Shown here: piece after piece, positions 10,914 to 20,566 of the stretch | How the letters are laid out: the number at the start of each line of letters is the position of its first letter | How positions within the stretch are numbered: the first letter of the stretch is position 1 | Assembly: GCA_036250195.1 (NCBI GenBank) | Contig: JAVHZZ010000005.1 | Coordinates: 179,225,448 to 179,289,447, forward strand | Reading direction: 5' to 3' | Origin: Mixophyes australis | Taxonomy: Eukaryota > Chordata > Amphibia > Anura > Limnodynastidae | Length of the DNA stretch: 64,000 bases | Notes under the pieces: generated by a model | Databases searched by the model: none | What the model saw: only the letters and a program-made list of their open reading frames with translations | Told to the model about the DNA's origin: nothing | Translations under genes and position numbers: made by a program

Positions 10914-11632
10914 CTATTGTCTGAGTAGCATTACGTCCGTAAGTACGGCGACCCCATAGTTAAAAAAGAGACACCCAGCGATGCCAGTCCAGTAATATCC
11001 GGACTCGAGCAGGCATCCTTGAGAATGATTATCATTCTTGGGAGGGTAAGGTTTTAGACCAAACAAAGTGCTGGGCGTGCTCACACGTGCCTCAGTGATT
11101 ATATCAAGTAGGATTAGTTCTCTTTCCACTAAATATTCTTGAGGTACCCGAACTATAGGCGGGAGGTCACTAAAGGGAAAAAGTAGGACACCTAGGTCCC
11201 TTAGTCTGAAGTCTCCCAATGCTTTGCAAGCCAATCACTGTTAAATCTGAGTATTGAGAGACTGGGAAGAACGAACAGACAATAGCCCGCCCACAAGTGT
11301 TGATGAAAAGAACTGGTGACTTTATTAGATGTGTGTATATTAATGCAAGCTGAAGGAGATTGCATATGACATTATTGATAGACATAGGATGATGCTATTG
11401 ATGAACATGAAGTGTTTAAATGTATTCTGAGCTTAAAGACATGCGTTGGACAGAAGAACCTGTTAAACTTGAAGAACTGTAGTAGAGAATTCTGTATAGC
11501 TGATACACGTTCTACTGTACCTTGTACCTTTCCAAATAATGTATTAAGTGTTTTATTGCACCCTTGAAGGGCATACAAAAGGTTATCTCCAAGCTCCAGA
11601 AGTGTACGGTTTATAGTAAAAGAAGAAGTCAT
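10914..11632 (-). other. Cluster of antisense open frames inside the ERV, function unknown
   Basis: Three minus-strand frames run head to tail at 11372-11632, 11170-11385 and 10914-11234, each in a different frame with small overlaps, as in a frameshifted coding region. The first contains a heptad-like helix (NKTLNTLFGKVQGTVERVSA). The last is hydrophobic and aromatic near GYYWTGIAGCLFFNYG. The composition is reminiscent of a retroviral envelope, but the order and Cys pattern do not fit a known one and the orientation is opposite to gag. I do not recognise it. Confidence 0.25.
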
Positions 11633-11794
11633 TTAGAGGATTAAGACTCTCTCTTATGATAACTTGTTTAGATCTACAAACAGCGTGGACATACACCAAG
11701 GGGGATTTGTATTGCATAACAATGAAACGTGGTACTGAGATCCTGCTTATAACATCTTTAAGGTGATAGTTTATTGTACTATCAAAGGGTGGAC

Positions 11795-12013
11795 TGTTGA
11801 AGTCGTATAATTGGATGAACGAAAGTATATTGGTTTAATATTGGTTTGCCGTGCGTATTGCGAAGCGTACGCCACGTGTTACGTGACGTGGTGCGTTCGC
11901 ACGGTAAAATACGCACGCACACACTCGCATTACAACAGTTAGTTATTTATATCATTTCATATTGGATCTGTTACACTGTAATTCAGGAGCAGATAGTATT
12001 CGGTTTATTATTA

Positions 12014-12109
<96 letters not shown>

Positions 12110-12722
12110 TATATGTACATTGTAGTGTTATTAAAGGTTTAGGTAATAGGAAAGGTGTCATGCCTGATATCATATTGAAGCCCTAATCATCAGCAGCTGT
12201 CCGGTGCAGTCGGCGAAGAGATCGCACATTGCATACTTTAGTTATTGATATTAGAGAGTAAAACCTTTGTATGATACTGGCTATGAAAAGGAGCAGACCC
12301 CCTGGAGAGAAGACCCCCACCTTTGGATTCCTTAGATTGAATCAACCTATTACCTGTCTGGCCTGGACCCACCCAACGTCTGGACCTATAGAAACAATCT
12401 ACGTCATCTCTATTGTTCACAATGAAACACTGACTGTATATATATTAGCTGCATCTCACTGGGGCCTCAGTCAACTCTGACACAATATTCTATACAGAAT
12501 ATTGTCCATCGGGTCCGGTGGGTGCGCAGCGTGCGCAAGCGATTGCATTTGGTATGTACTTATCTTTTGGTATTGGCTGTGCTGTACTGTACTTTATCAT
12601 GATATAATAATGTATTGAATTGTTGACTATTTACATCTGCTAAAATAAACCACCATGTGCTTTGGACACACATACAATTGATTGGGCAATGCTTATTTTA
12701 AAACGATAGAATTACTTTAATA
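11795..12722 (+). repeat. ERV 3' LTR
   Basis: A 928-bp copy of the 5' LTR. It is longer because the (TA)n array (12017-12104) is expanded and interrupted by CA. The AATAAA signal is at 12644-12649. It ends ACTTTAATA followed by the CCAC target duplicate. Confidence 0.95.
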
Positions 12723-12726
12723 CCAC

Positions 12727-13195
12727 GCCCCCTGAAACTCTTTTTTAGCAGTTCCCACTCAACATCCATGCCATTAAAACTAGCCTCTCTGGATTTGGTG
12801 TAGTAGATCTGGCCAGTGATGTAGAGGCCAAGGCTGCTATCTGAGCATCTCCCAGGCTACAGGGAAGAATACTGAAACCAAAATTTAAAAAAAAAAAAAA
12901 ATTGCCTTGCAAGAAAACCACATATAGGATATTAGTTTATACCCAAAAATCGTATGTAATCTAAAAGACAACATAGGTACTTACACCGCAGTAGTGGCTG
13001 TCTGCTCTTTTGAAGATCTATTCCTCATTAGATCAGCTGGTACAAGTAGGTGTGCATGTCTATGGGCTTATGTATTAGTAGACTGAATCATCTTGTTTGG
13101 TTAAAATAAATGGAATTTATTGCTTGCTCTAACAGAAGTAATTGCAAGTAATCTCAAGATCAAAAAAAAAAAAAATCACTTGTAAAAGTATACAC
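12727..13195. other. Unassigned intronic or LINE-flanking sequence
   Basis: No gene, terminus or strong repeat recognised. Two short poly-A runs occur near 12885 and 13160. It was contiguous with 3543-4076 before the ERV inserted. Confidence 0.5.
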
Positions 13196-13199
13196 AATT

Positions 13200-14640
13200 A
13201 CTCAGCGGTGTTCACTGCTGTTCTGAGTCTCACAGCAGCGACGTGTTTCATTGTGGAAGTAGCTGGATAGTGTGTGTTCAAGCATGTGACTAACTTCCAA
13301 CATGTTTCAGCAGTAAATCTGCCTTCTTCAGGGATATGATGCATTGTCACTAGTAAGATATCCAGTTTCTTATAGATACAGAGGGTGTGTCCAGATGTGC
13401 AATAGACCAATCATTGTGATCTTCTGTTTATTTTGTATAGTAACAGTATAATGTAATTCAGTACTATTCATTAGGACATTGTGTAAATGATAAACAGTGT
13501 GATGGGATACAGCAAGTAACAGAATAGGTTCAAACAGATTGTGAAGTGGATTTGTAATATCGACATGGTAATGTTGTCGGAATGATTTGAATGCCCTTAA
13601 TCAGGAGTAATCTCAATGGAATTTGTGAAGTGCCTTGATTACTGGGAGGATACAAGCAGGAGAATAATGGGTCCATTATGGGATTTATAAATAATTGATA
13701 AGTTCTATAGGTTGATACAGAACAAGGGAATTCAAGATTTAATGTTTCAGGTAAGATCCTTTCTAATTAACGATAGGCCGTATTAGTTAATGAATTAAGT
13801 TACTGATTATTGTCTGCAGTAATGCAGTGGGTAACTACGGACTGAAAGAATGGTTTGCAGTTCTAGAACATTCAATCCCTTTGGTGTCATGATTTTAAGC
13901 TCATATATCCACTTGATCTCTGCTTTATTGATCTAGCTGATGTAATTTCCCCCTCTCCAATTATGGGGTACTTCCTGAATTACTATGAAGCTTACAAAAA
14001 TCTGGATTGCAGCTATGAATTTCTTGGAAATTCATTTAGAGGTTATGTGTTTTAGACCTTTTCTAATATTTTGTAGATGTTCCTCTATTCTAACTCTGAG
14101 GGGTCTGATAGTGAGTCCTACGTATTGGAATCAACATTCCATTAGATAAAGGACTCCACTGCTGTCATACATTATGACATTTTTTATATTGCATAAAAGC
14201 TTGGTGTGGTTTGAACTGAATGACTTGATGGATTTAGTATGATTGTAACACAATACTTTGCAGTTGGAGCATCTCCCACAATAGGTAGTACCAGGTAGAA
14301 CCTATTTTTTTTCCATTGGATAAATGTAGGACTGTTGAATCCTTTTTAGGTCTAATTTAATTTCTGACCAGTTGTTTTCTTACTTTGGATGCTTATATAT
14401 CATGCCAGGATGGGGCAGTAGTATTTTGTTCATCTTTCAGCATAGGCCAATGTTTTTTGAAATGTGTGGTACAGAATTGTCGTACTGCGTAATAAAGTTT
14501 GCTTTCTCATTTGTATTTTTGTCTGTTTGTTTCGCCTTTTGCAGCATTTCCTGATCATATTTTTATCAAGAAACTGCTGTTTTATTATTTCCCCCCGTCA
14601 TTAGCTGAGAAAACTCTGAAACACTTATCTTTTAGTTGAA
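13200..14640 (-). mobile_element. Penelope-like element relic (GIY-YIG endonuclease end)
   Basis: On the minus strand, about 14150-14070 translates to GVLYLMEC, a stop, then FQYVGLTIRPLRVRIEEHLQ. This is the GIY-YIG endonuclease core of Penelope-like retroelements (VVYLIEC...YVG.T.R.L..RI.EH). Upstream in element sense is a Cys-rich linker, GRCSNCKVLCYNHTKSIKSF. A downstream tail, PEEGRFTAETCW (about 13340-13300), is the usual 3' part. In-frame stops show it is dead. The RT domain is not recognised and may be truncated. Confidence 0.75.
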
Positions 14641-15544
14641 AATGAAAGTGCTGAATTGTGTGAAGACTTTTTTTTGCTTTGTGACCATTTGCCTCGTACC
14701 TTTGCCCGTGAAAGTGAGCTCCCCTGCCTGTGAGATTGTCTGTTGTGAGTATCATGTATTGTGGCTCCAAAAAGGAACAATCCTTTGTCCTTTACTTTGG
14801 GCTATGCCACCGCCTGAGAGATGTCCCAGTGGCTTTTAGCAGGGTACTTGCTTTCCCTCCACACCAAATCATCGCACATAACTTTATCCTTTCCAATAGT
14901 GAGTTACCTCAGAATAAACCAAAAATCATGATAAGTAGCTTACCCAAAACCAGATGGCTTTCCAATCGAGGAACGGCCATACTCAAGCTTGGCATATAAG
15001 GTGGATCCTACGATGACGACTCAAATTTTCTGAGCAGCGTCTCAGTGTGTGCAGGTATGCGTATTGTTAAATTAGTAAGAAACTAGTTCTATAAAATCAC
15101 TTCTTATTGATTAACGATACATCCATGGAGTATATACAACAGTATTATCCAAAGATGCTTCACTCAATCTATGCATCTCTGCATAATCTCAATGCTTTTC
15201 AACAGGTATGTTTTGCTGACTTTCTTTTTAAGTTAGATCGACACTTGTCCACCTTTTTTTTTTTTTTTTTTAACCTGTCTCTTTCTAAACTGGAAAGGTA
15301 ACCTACTCATTGTAATGGTTGCCATGGAGGATTGAAGAGTAAAATATATTTAATCATATATAAAGCCAATTATTTGGTTCTAAAAAGTGAAAAATTGTTG
15401 CATTTATTGCCAGACTTAGTCTTAATATTGTGTATTCAAATAACATACGTGCATAACATTTTTCAAAGCACATAAAAACAAAAAGTTTACATATGGCTTG
15501 TCTTAGGTGGTTGACAATCACAGTGTAGAGAAAAAAATAATTAC
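14641..15544. other. Intronic sequence without recognised features
   Basis: Only a poly-T run at about 15254-15271 stands out. No coding or terminal-repeat signal was seen. Confidence 0.6.
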
Positions 15545-15641
15545 CTTACAATCTCCATTATTGTTTCTTTCATTTCATCTTTGCTTGCGGTGGTTGATTT
15601 ATTATTTAGGTCATTACCACTGCTAAAGTAGTCGCCGTCTC
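15545..15641 (-). CDS. ECI2: ECI2-like exon: oxyanion-hole segment GDYFSSGNDL
   Basis: A 97-bp exon between acceptor TTTTATGCAG and donor GTAATT. Joined to the upstream exon it reads LTGDGDYFSSGNDLNN, the hallmark of the ECI2 crotonase domain (TGNGDYYSSGNDL in the mammalian enzyme). The backbone around SGNDL forms part of the oxyanion hole that holds the CoA thioester. It continues as STTASKDEMKETIMEIVR and ends in phase 2. The next exon (FVG..IDFPKP type) is not visible in the window. Confidence 0.88.
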
Positions 15642-16662
15642 CTGCATAAAACACAACATATGGTTCATGCCCAATACACAGCAAGACATAAATAAGGACA
15701 TGACATTTACTTGAGCATAATAAACATGTTCTCTATTCTCTACATTAGGAATAACATATCTGAATGAGCATAATCCATTAAACAACAACATAGTTTCTTA
15801 CAGACAAATACTGATGTTATAACACTTACAGAATTATTTTTAACTCCTGAAGGTTTGGCTATTAACACCTACTTCTACACTACAATTCTGTTTCTCCTCT
15901 CAAACTTGAATACAACCTGGCTGTTCTGGACAAGTAGATGGGTCTCTTTTAGCAACACAGGGGCCTGTCATTGCATTTGGAAGATGACTGCACACATAGG
16001 CCAACAAAGGTAATCTGCAATCATCTTCTGACCACATTTACCAACATGTCAATGTATGATCACATTGATTTCAATTTGATTATTAGGACCACACACTGAT
16101 ATTAGTCCAATTGCCCCATATAGCTATAGCTGTTGCTGTGTGTCTGACCAGCATAACTTTAGCATATACATAACATGGAGTATCTAGGACATCAGATTGC
16201 ATTCCACTTAATAACGAGGGAGCAAATGTAAAACCTTGAAGCCCTGCCATGGTCATTTATGTATTTGTAAATGTTAGTAGATGCTTTTCTTTTACATTAG
16301 GCAAATTTGTTTGTTAGGTTTAGTGGTTCCTTAAACTAAGCAAATTTGAATCTGTAAATAATGTTACTGAGATAGTCATCATATGAGATTCTCACTGGTA
16401 TTTAAATGTATTTATGCACAGTATAAGGACAGTTATTAGATGTTAGCAAAGTGAAATATGCTGAAATAAGATCGAAAGCAGAAATGTCTTTTAGTACTTC
16501 ACTTAGCTCATCAATATTGTTGAACAATGTGTTCATAGTTTTATCTATATATTAATTTCTCTTTTCAGTAATCCTACAGAAGTAATCAAGGACAACATTT
16601 ACAATGGAACCCTCCCGCCCTCTCACAGAACTCCACTGCTCAGCTTTATCGCCAATGCCATA
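15642..16662. other. Intron sequence without recognised features
   Basis: AT-rich, with no open frame of note and no element termini seen. It ends at the target duplicate of the hAT element at 16671. Confidence 0.6.
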
Positions 16663-17020
16663 CTCTCAACTAGAGATGGGCGGGTCCGGTTCTCCGAGAA
16701 CCGAACCCACCCGAACTTTGGGTATCCGAGTACCGAGCTGAGCAGCTCGGTACTCTCCCGCCCGTTCCGAATCCAAATCGAGGCCGAACGTCATTGTGAC
16801 GTCGTCGGATCTCGGGGCTCGGTTCTCGCGATACTTCAACTTTATAAATACAAGCCTCCACAGCAATCCATCGCCATTTGACAGAGGGAGAGAGCAGGGT
16901 GTAGTCATAGGCTAATTAGAGCAGGGACAGAGAATACAATATTGTTCTTGCAATTGCTCCAACCAAAATCGCTAGTGCAGAGAGGAGGATAGAGGTTTAT
17001 TATTTTTTCTTCATATTTGG

Positions 17021-17740
17021 CACTCCCCAGCGCTTTTGGGGTGTCCCCCATAATTGTGCATAAATATTTCTGGCTGTCAAAAGTTATATCTGTCAGCAGT
17101 ATCTACTAAATAATTTTTAGCACTCCTCAGTGCTTTTGGGGTGTCCTCCCTAATTGTGCATTAATATTTCTGGCTGTCAAAAGTCATATCTGTCAGCAGT
17201 ATCTACTAAATAATTTTTAGCACTCCTCAGTGCTTTTGGGGTGTCCTCCCTAATTGTGCATTAATATTTCTGGCTGTCAAAAGTCATATCTGTCAGCAGT
17301 ATCTACCAAATAATTTTTAGCACTCCTCAGTGCTTTTGGGGTGTCCTCCCTAATTGTGCATTAATATTTCTGGCTGTCAAAAGTCATATCTGTCAGCAGT
17401 ATCTACTAAATAATTTTTAGCACTCCTCAGTGCTTTTGGGGTGTCCTCCCTAATTGTGCATTAATATTTCTGGCTGTCAAAAGTCATAACTGTCAGCAGT
17501 ATCTACTAAATAATTTTTAGCACTCCTCAGTGCTTTTGGGGTGTCCTCCCTAATTGTGCATTAATATTTCTGGCTGTCAAAAGTCATATCTGTCAGCAGT
17601 ATCTACTAAATAATTTTTAGCACTCCTCAGTGCTTTTGGGGTGTCCTCCCTAATTGTGCATTAATATTTCTGGCTGTCAAAAGTCATATCTGTCAGCAGT
17701 ATCTACCAAATAATTTTTAGCACTCCCCAGTGGTTTGCGC
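17021..17740 (+). repeat. Tandem array, 100-bp unit, about 7.2 copies
   Basis: Units start CACTCC(T/C)CAG at exactly 17021, 17121, 17221, 17321, 17421, 17521, 17621 and 17721 (partial). Internal units differ at only a few bases. The partial last unit runs to within a few bases of the ORF start. The array lies between the TATA box and the ORF, hence in the 5' leader or a promoter. Confidence 0.97.
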
Positions 17741-17745
17741 TCAGA

Positions 17746-18405
17746 ATGGATTCAAAGCAGTCCACATATGATCTGAATGAGCAACCAGGTTCTGTCACCA
17801 GTCCTGATGTTAGTGTTCCCAGTACGTCATCTGGCCAAGGCGATGTCAAACAACAGAGTGTTTTCAAATTAGTGCAAAAAACAAAAACCCCAAAAAAATT
17901 TACTGTATTGAAGCGAAAAAGAAGTGTAACTGAGCAAAAGTTAAGTGACGATAAAAAAAAAATTGCAAGCATGCCATTTTACACACGCAGTGGCAAAGAA
18001 AGAATGAGGCCTTCACCTTTGGCTATTAGTGGCAGATCCCAAAAAGTTACCCAGCCTACAATTGGTGCACAACTACTGTTACGCGTCAAAGCCGAGCTGC
18101 AAGATAACAGTGAGGCATTACAGGAGAATATTTGCTCTGATTCACAAATGACAACAATCCCTGTGGAGAGTCCATCCAACAGTGGGATGTCTAATCGTGA
18201 GCATTCTGCTGATGTGTGCCTTAATAGCCCGAGTGTAGCTGGTGATACCCAAATTGAGGATGCCACTTTGGAATTAGAAGAGGATAAGGGGGAGATTTGT
18301 GTAGGCGACGAGGGCGCTAATGATGATGTTGATGATTATGATGCAGACAGATACCAAATTGCCTTTCTCAATTTCTATTTATATTCTAGATTATATAACG
18401 GCTGA
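17746..18405 (+). CDS. Unknown 219-aa protein carried by the hAT-type element
   Basis: ATG start with a full open frame. Not recognised. The N-terminal third is Ser/Thr-rich and polar. A basic stretch TPKKFTVLKRKRS (about residues 49-61) could be a nuclear signal. The C-terminal part is strongly acidic (LELEEDKGEICVGDEG, DDVDDYDAD). The last 20 residues, starting at DADRYQIAFL, are encoded by the first unit of the downstream tandem array, so the tail was acquired from repeat DNA. No Cys/His finger, RNase H fold or transposase motif is seen. The element's TATA box and poly-A signal suggest it could be expressed. It may instead be a remnant of a longer gene. Confidence 0.5.
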   Translation: MDSKQSTYDLNEQPGSVTSPDVSVPSTSSGQGDVKQQSVFKLVQKTKTPKKFTVLKRKRSVTEQKLSDDKKKIASMPFYTRSGKERMRPSPLAISGRSQKVTQPTIGAQLLLRVKAELQDNSEALQENICSDSQMTTIPVESPSNSGMSNREHSADVCLNSPSVAGDTQIEDATLELEEDKGEICVGDEGANDDVDDYDADRYQIAFLNFYLYSRLYNG

Positions 18406-18790
18406 ATAGTTTTCTATTTTACTCCTAGTGGAGAGAGGATCTGATGCAGACAGATACCAAACTGCCTTTGTCCATTTCAATTTATATTGTACAGTATATA
18501 ACGGCTGAATTTATTAGTATTATATACAAGTGGAGGGGGGCCTAGAGAGACAGAAACCAAACTGGCTTTCTCCATGTCAATTAATATTGTACAGTCTATA
18601 ACGGCTGGATTTTTTGGTATTTTATACAAGTGGAGGGGGGCCTAGAGAGACAGAAACCAAACTGGCTTTCTCCATGTCAATTAATATTGTACAGTCTATA
18701 ATGGCTGAATTTTTTGTTTTTTTTAAAAAGTGGAGGGGGGCCTATAGAGACAGAAAGCAAACTGTCTTTTTCCATTTCTTTACATATTTA
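18340..18790 (+). repeat. Second tandem array, about 100-bp period, 4-5 copies
   Basis: The GACAGA(T/A)ACCAAA string recurs at 18346, 18449, 18549, 18649 and 18749. The unit also contains CTTTCTCCAT...AATATTGTACAGTCTATAACGG. The first unit is inside the ORF end. Sequence is unrelated to the upstream array, yet the period is the same. Confidence 0.9.
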
Positions 18791-19176
18791 ACTATAAGTG
18801 TAGGGTGTAATATACATCCAAAGACGATGGCTGCATTGCCAATATGCATAGATGGAGAGGAAGACAATCTGTTTTGTGTGTAGAATAAATGAAGGCCTAC
18901 CAACGAAGAATTAAACTGTTTTTTTGGATGATTTATTACCTCAACAATTAGATTACTTATCTCTAAAACAGTTGGAGCACTAAATTGGGTTATTTTAGGC
19001 ACAAAAACATGTATTTTCCAACAAAATAGCAAAACAAAACCAAACAAAACCAAAACCAAAACCAAAACACGCAATGGCGGTTTTGCAAAACCAAAACCAA
19101 AACACAACGGTAATCCAGATCCAAAACCGAATCCAAAACCAAAACACGGGGGTCAGTGACCATCTCTACTCTCAAC

Positions 19177-19772
19177 ACACATCTGTTCCGTCTCAACAAA
19201 CTTAAAAAAATAATTAGTATCAGCATGATATAAGAACCAATTACATTGAAATTGTAGGGTTGTTTAGTTATTTTACTATGCTGATGATACAAACTGTGTA
19301 AGGTGAAAACTGTGCATGAATTATATACATTAAAAAATGAAGAGTAAAAGGTTAGGAGGAAGGATTGCGAGACAAGTTAAAGATTATTGTATACAAATAA
19401 ACAAAACTAAAATCTAAGCAATGGGGCTTTAGGAAAAAGGCAAGAGAGTTATGGGAGAGACATGACTTCTCTCCTCTACCTTGGATCTACCCCCAGGGTT
19501 GGACATGCCCACCTGGAAATCAGGGGAAATACCCAGTGGACCCCACTGCATGAGGGGGGCAGGGACCAGACCATGCACCACTCCCTGAAGGCTCGGTTTT
19601 GAGCCGTGATTCCGCCCTTTCACTCTGTGTGCTGTGCTTGTCATGCTAGATAGTGCCACATTGAAGTTTTTAGTCTGCATGATTGCTTTTTTACTGATTT
19701 AATGGCATTCAGGTAGTGCTGATGGAGGCCATGACAAGAGGTGCGAGCAGGAGCAGAGTGATATCTGAAAGT
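19177..19772. other. Intron sequence, nothing recognised
   Basis: No element termini or coding signal. It ends at the ATCTG duplicate of the chromovirus. Confidence 0.55.
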
Positions 19773-19777
19773 ATCTG

Positions 19778-20532
19778 TGTTACGAGCCACGGCAGTGCCC
19801 AGCCGCCGCGACTCACTCACCCGCGTCCCGGCCGTCGCCATGGCGACCGGGACGTCATTTCCGGCCATAACCCGGCCGTTGCCGGGGCAACCAACAGACG
19901 CTTCAGAGCTGCGTCCCGGCAATAGGAGGAAGCCGGGCGCAGCGATTCTACAGCCTGTGGGCTAATTAATAGGGGCAGATCATAGGAGGCAATTACAGGC
20001 ATTAGCCTGCAACTGTGCAGGCCAGGGGCAAGCCCTGATTGGCTCTATTAGTGACTGCTCTATTAACCTGCAGGAGTGTGTTCAACCTGTGATTGGTTCA
20101 GCTGGGTATTTAAGGCAATGAGGTCTGCTGCCTCATTGCCGGTTATAGCTTCTGTGCTCCAGTCTGCTGACCTGCTTGTTCCAGTCCCTGTATCCTGTAT
20201 CTACGTTTGACTTCCCGTGTATGACCCTTGGCTTCGTATTGGACTTCGCTTGTGTTTCCTGTGACCCTGATCCTTGGCTTGTTTACCCGTTCTGCTACTT
20301 TGCCTGTGACCTCTGACCTCAGCTTGTTCATCATTACTGTTACCTGCTGCCGGCCTTTGACCTCTGCGTGGACCTGACTCTTCTTGCCTGGGTTCTCCCC
20401 AGCCGGTACACACTTCACGACCCTCTGTCAGTCTGCAGCCCAGTCTGTCCCCACCATCAGGGGCTCCAGTGAACACCTGACTGGCAGAGTAGACTCCGGG
20501 TTGTGTTGTGCCGGCTGGAGGGGTTCCTAACA
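19778..20532 (+). repeat. Chromovirus 1, 5' LTR
   Basis: TGTTACGAGCC...GGTTCCTAACA, 755 bp, GC-rich U3. It contains the palindrome GTCGCCATGGCGAC (19834-19847) with outer arms CGTCCCGG/CCGGGACG and an adjacent GACGTCA half-site. A TATA box at 20107-20113 precedes the predicted transcript start. Short reading frames within it are shadows. Confidence 0.97.
20107..20147 (+). promoter_or_regulatory. TATA box and self-primer at predicted transcript 5' end (element 1)
   Basis: TATTTAA at 20107-20113, then GCCGGTTATA at 20138-20147, 31 nt downstream, where transcription should start. This 10-mer is the exact reverse complement of the primer-binding site at 20534-20543. The same pair is repeated in the 3' LTR (25064-25070 and 25095-25104). 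Confidence 0.8.
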
Positions 20533-20533
20533 T

Positions 20534-20543
20534 TATAACCGGC
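20534..20543 (+). other. Self-priming primer-binding site (element 1)
   Basis: TATAACCGGC begins one base after the 5' LTR and pairs perfectly with GCCGGTTATA at the predicted mRNA 5' end. This is the Tf1/sushi mode of priming, in which a piece of the element's own RNA replaces a tRNA. No tRNA primer is proposed here. Confidence 0.8.
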
Positions 20544-20566
20544 CCACTCACGGAGACAAGATTAGG

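Larger units (their letters stand above)
4081..12722 (+). mobile_element. Endogenous retrovirus, gamma/epsilon-like, gag intact, pol decayed
   Basis: An LTR element of 8,642 bp bounded by a 4-bp target duplication CCAC (4077-4080 and 12723-12726), as produced by gamma-type integrases. Order: 5' LTR, proline-type primer-binding site, a 1.2-kb structured leader, gag, about 3.9 kb with only pol scraps, a purine tract (AAAGGGTGGA just before 11795) and 3' LTR. The LTR termini are TGTT...AATA instead of the usual TG...CA. The LTRs differ by one substitution (4252 T, 11966 A) plus microsatellite length, so insertion was recent although pol is badly damaged. Confidence 0.93.
16671..19168 (+). mobile_element. 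hAT-type element with own ORF, TATA box, poly-A signal and two tandem arrays
   Basis: Bounded by the exact 8-bp duplication CTCTCAAC (16663-16670 and 19169-19176). Termini are TAGAGATGGG and CATCTCTA. The 5' end has a strong snap-back (GGTTCTC/GAGAACC), and the 3' end has ACCAAA-rich text. Inside are TTTATAAATA at about 16842, a 100-bp array (17021-17740), the ORF 17746-18405, a second 100-bp-period array (about 18340-18790), and AATAAA at about 18884. No hAT transposase (BED finger, RW or dimerisation motif) is present, so mobility must be supplied in trans. A shorter relative is at 28288-28838. Confidence 0.88.

Noticed and set aside
17021..17740. CRISPR-like array
   Set aside because: Head-to-tail 100-bp units without spacers, in a eukaryotic transposon.
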